The position numbers and the translations under genes were made by a program. A stretch of 5,522 bases of DNA. It comes from Rubrobacteraceae bacterium (GTDB taxonomy: Bacteria > Actinomycetota > Rubrobacteria > Rubrobacterales > Rubrobacteraceae). Under the pieces are notes generated by a model. It ran no database searches. It was not told the origin of the DNA and saw nothing but the letters and a program-made list of their open reading frames with translations. Below are positions 5,521 to 5,522 of this stretch, one piece after another. Position 1 is the first letter of the stretch, and each line of letters opens with the position of its first letter. The stretch is from positions 1 to 5,522 of the forward strand of contig JARDZQ010000148.1 of NCBI GenBank assembly GCA_029240775.1. Direction: 5' to 3'.

Positions 5521-5522
5521 TC

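Noticed and set aside
1..5522. CRISPR array, tRNA/rRNA, transposase or phage genes
   Set aside because: No regularly spaced repeats, RNA-gene signatures or mobile-element proteins were seen on either strand.

Overview
The window is a moderately to highly GC-rich bacterial segment with all recognisable genes on the + strand. The high GC, GTG starts, strong AGGAGG-type ribosome sites, a NarL-type two-component pair with a multi-pass membrane sensor, and the cupin and IscA-like families suggest an actinobacterium, perhaps a deep-branching Rubrobacter/Thermoleophilia-like lineage. This placement is an inference; no marker gene is present.

Layout. (1) Positions 2-517: 3' end of a multi-pass membrane protein of the lysylphosphatidylglycerol-synthase-TM / flippase-like family. 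It overlaps by 4 bp (ATGA) a PlsC-type acyltransferase at 514-1230, so the two form a likely membrane-lipid pair. (2) Positions 1309-3386: a two-component system, a membrane histidine kinase and a LuxR/NarL-type response regulator, overlapping by 4 bp (GTGA). A TATAAT hexamer lies ahead of the kinase. (3) Positions 3387-3552: a gene-free stretch with a possible extended -10 promoter. (4) Positions 3553-4641: an Ldh_2-family NAD(P)-dependent 2-oxoacid/2-hydroxyacid dehydrogenase homologue with an altered active-site segment. (5) Positions 4706-5080: a small cupin gene interrupted by an in-frame TAA inside its metal-binding motif, most likely a pseudogene. (6) Positions 5203-5514: a small protein resembling a cysteine-poor IscA/HesB-like family. 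A Shine-Dalgarno sequence overlapping its stop codon points to another gene just beyond the window.

The genes look like three or four short neighbouring transcription units rather than one pathway. The flippase-like protein and acyltransferase fit lipid or glycolipid assembly. The kinase and regulator fit envelope sensing, but their stimulus and targets cannot be read from the sequence. The dehydrogenase, broken cupin and IscA-like gene run in tandem with short gaps and may share transcription.

I see no CRISPR array, transposase, phage gene, RNA gene or clearly new multi-gene system. The points most worth a second look are the nonsense-interrupted cupin, the missing family histidine in the dehydrogenase, the missing IscA cysteines in the last gene, and the drop in GC from the end of the flippase-like gene through the acyltransferase.
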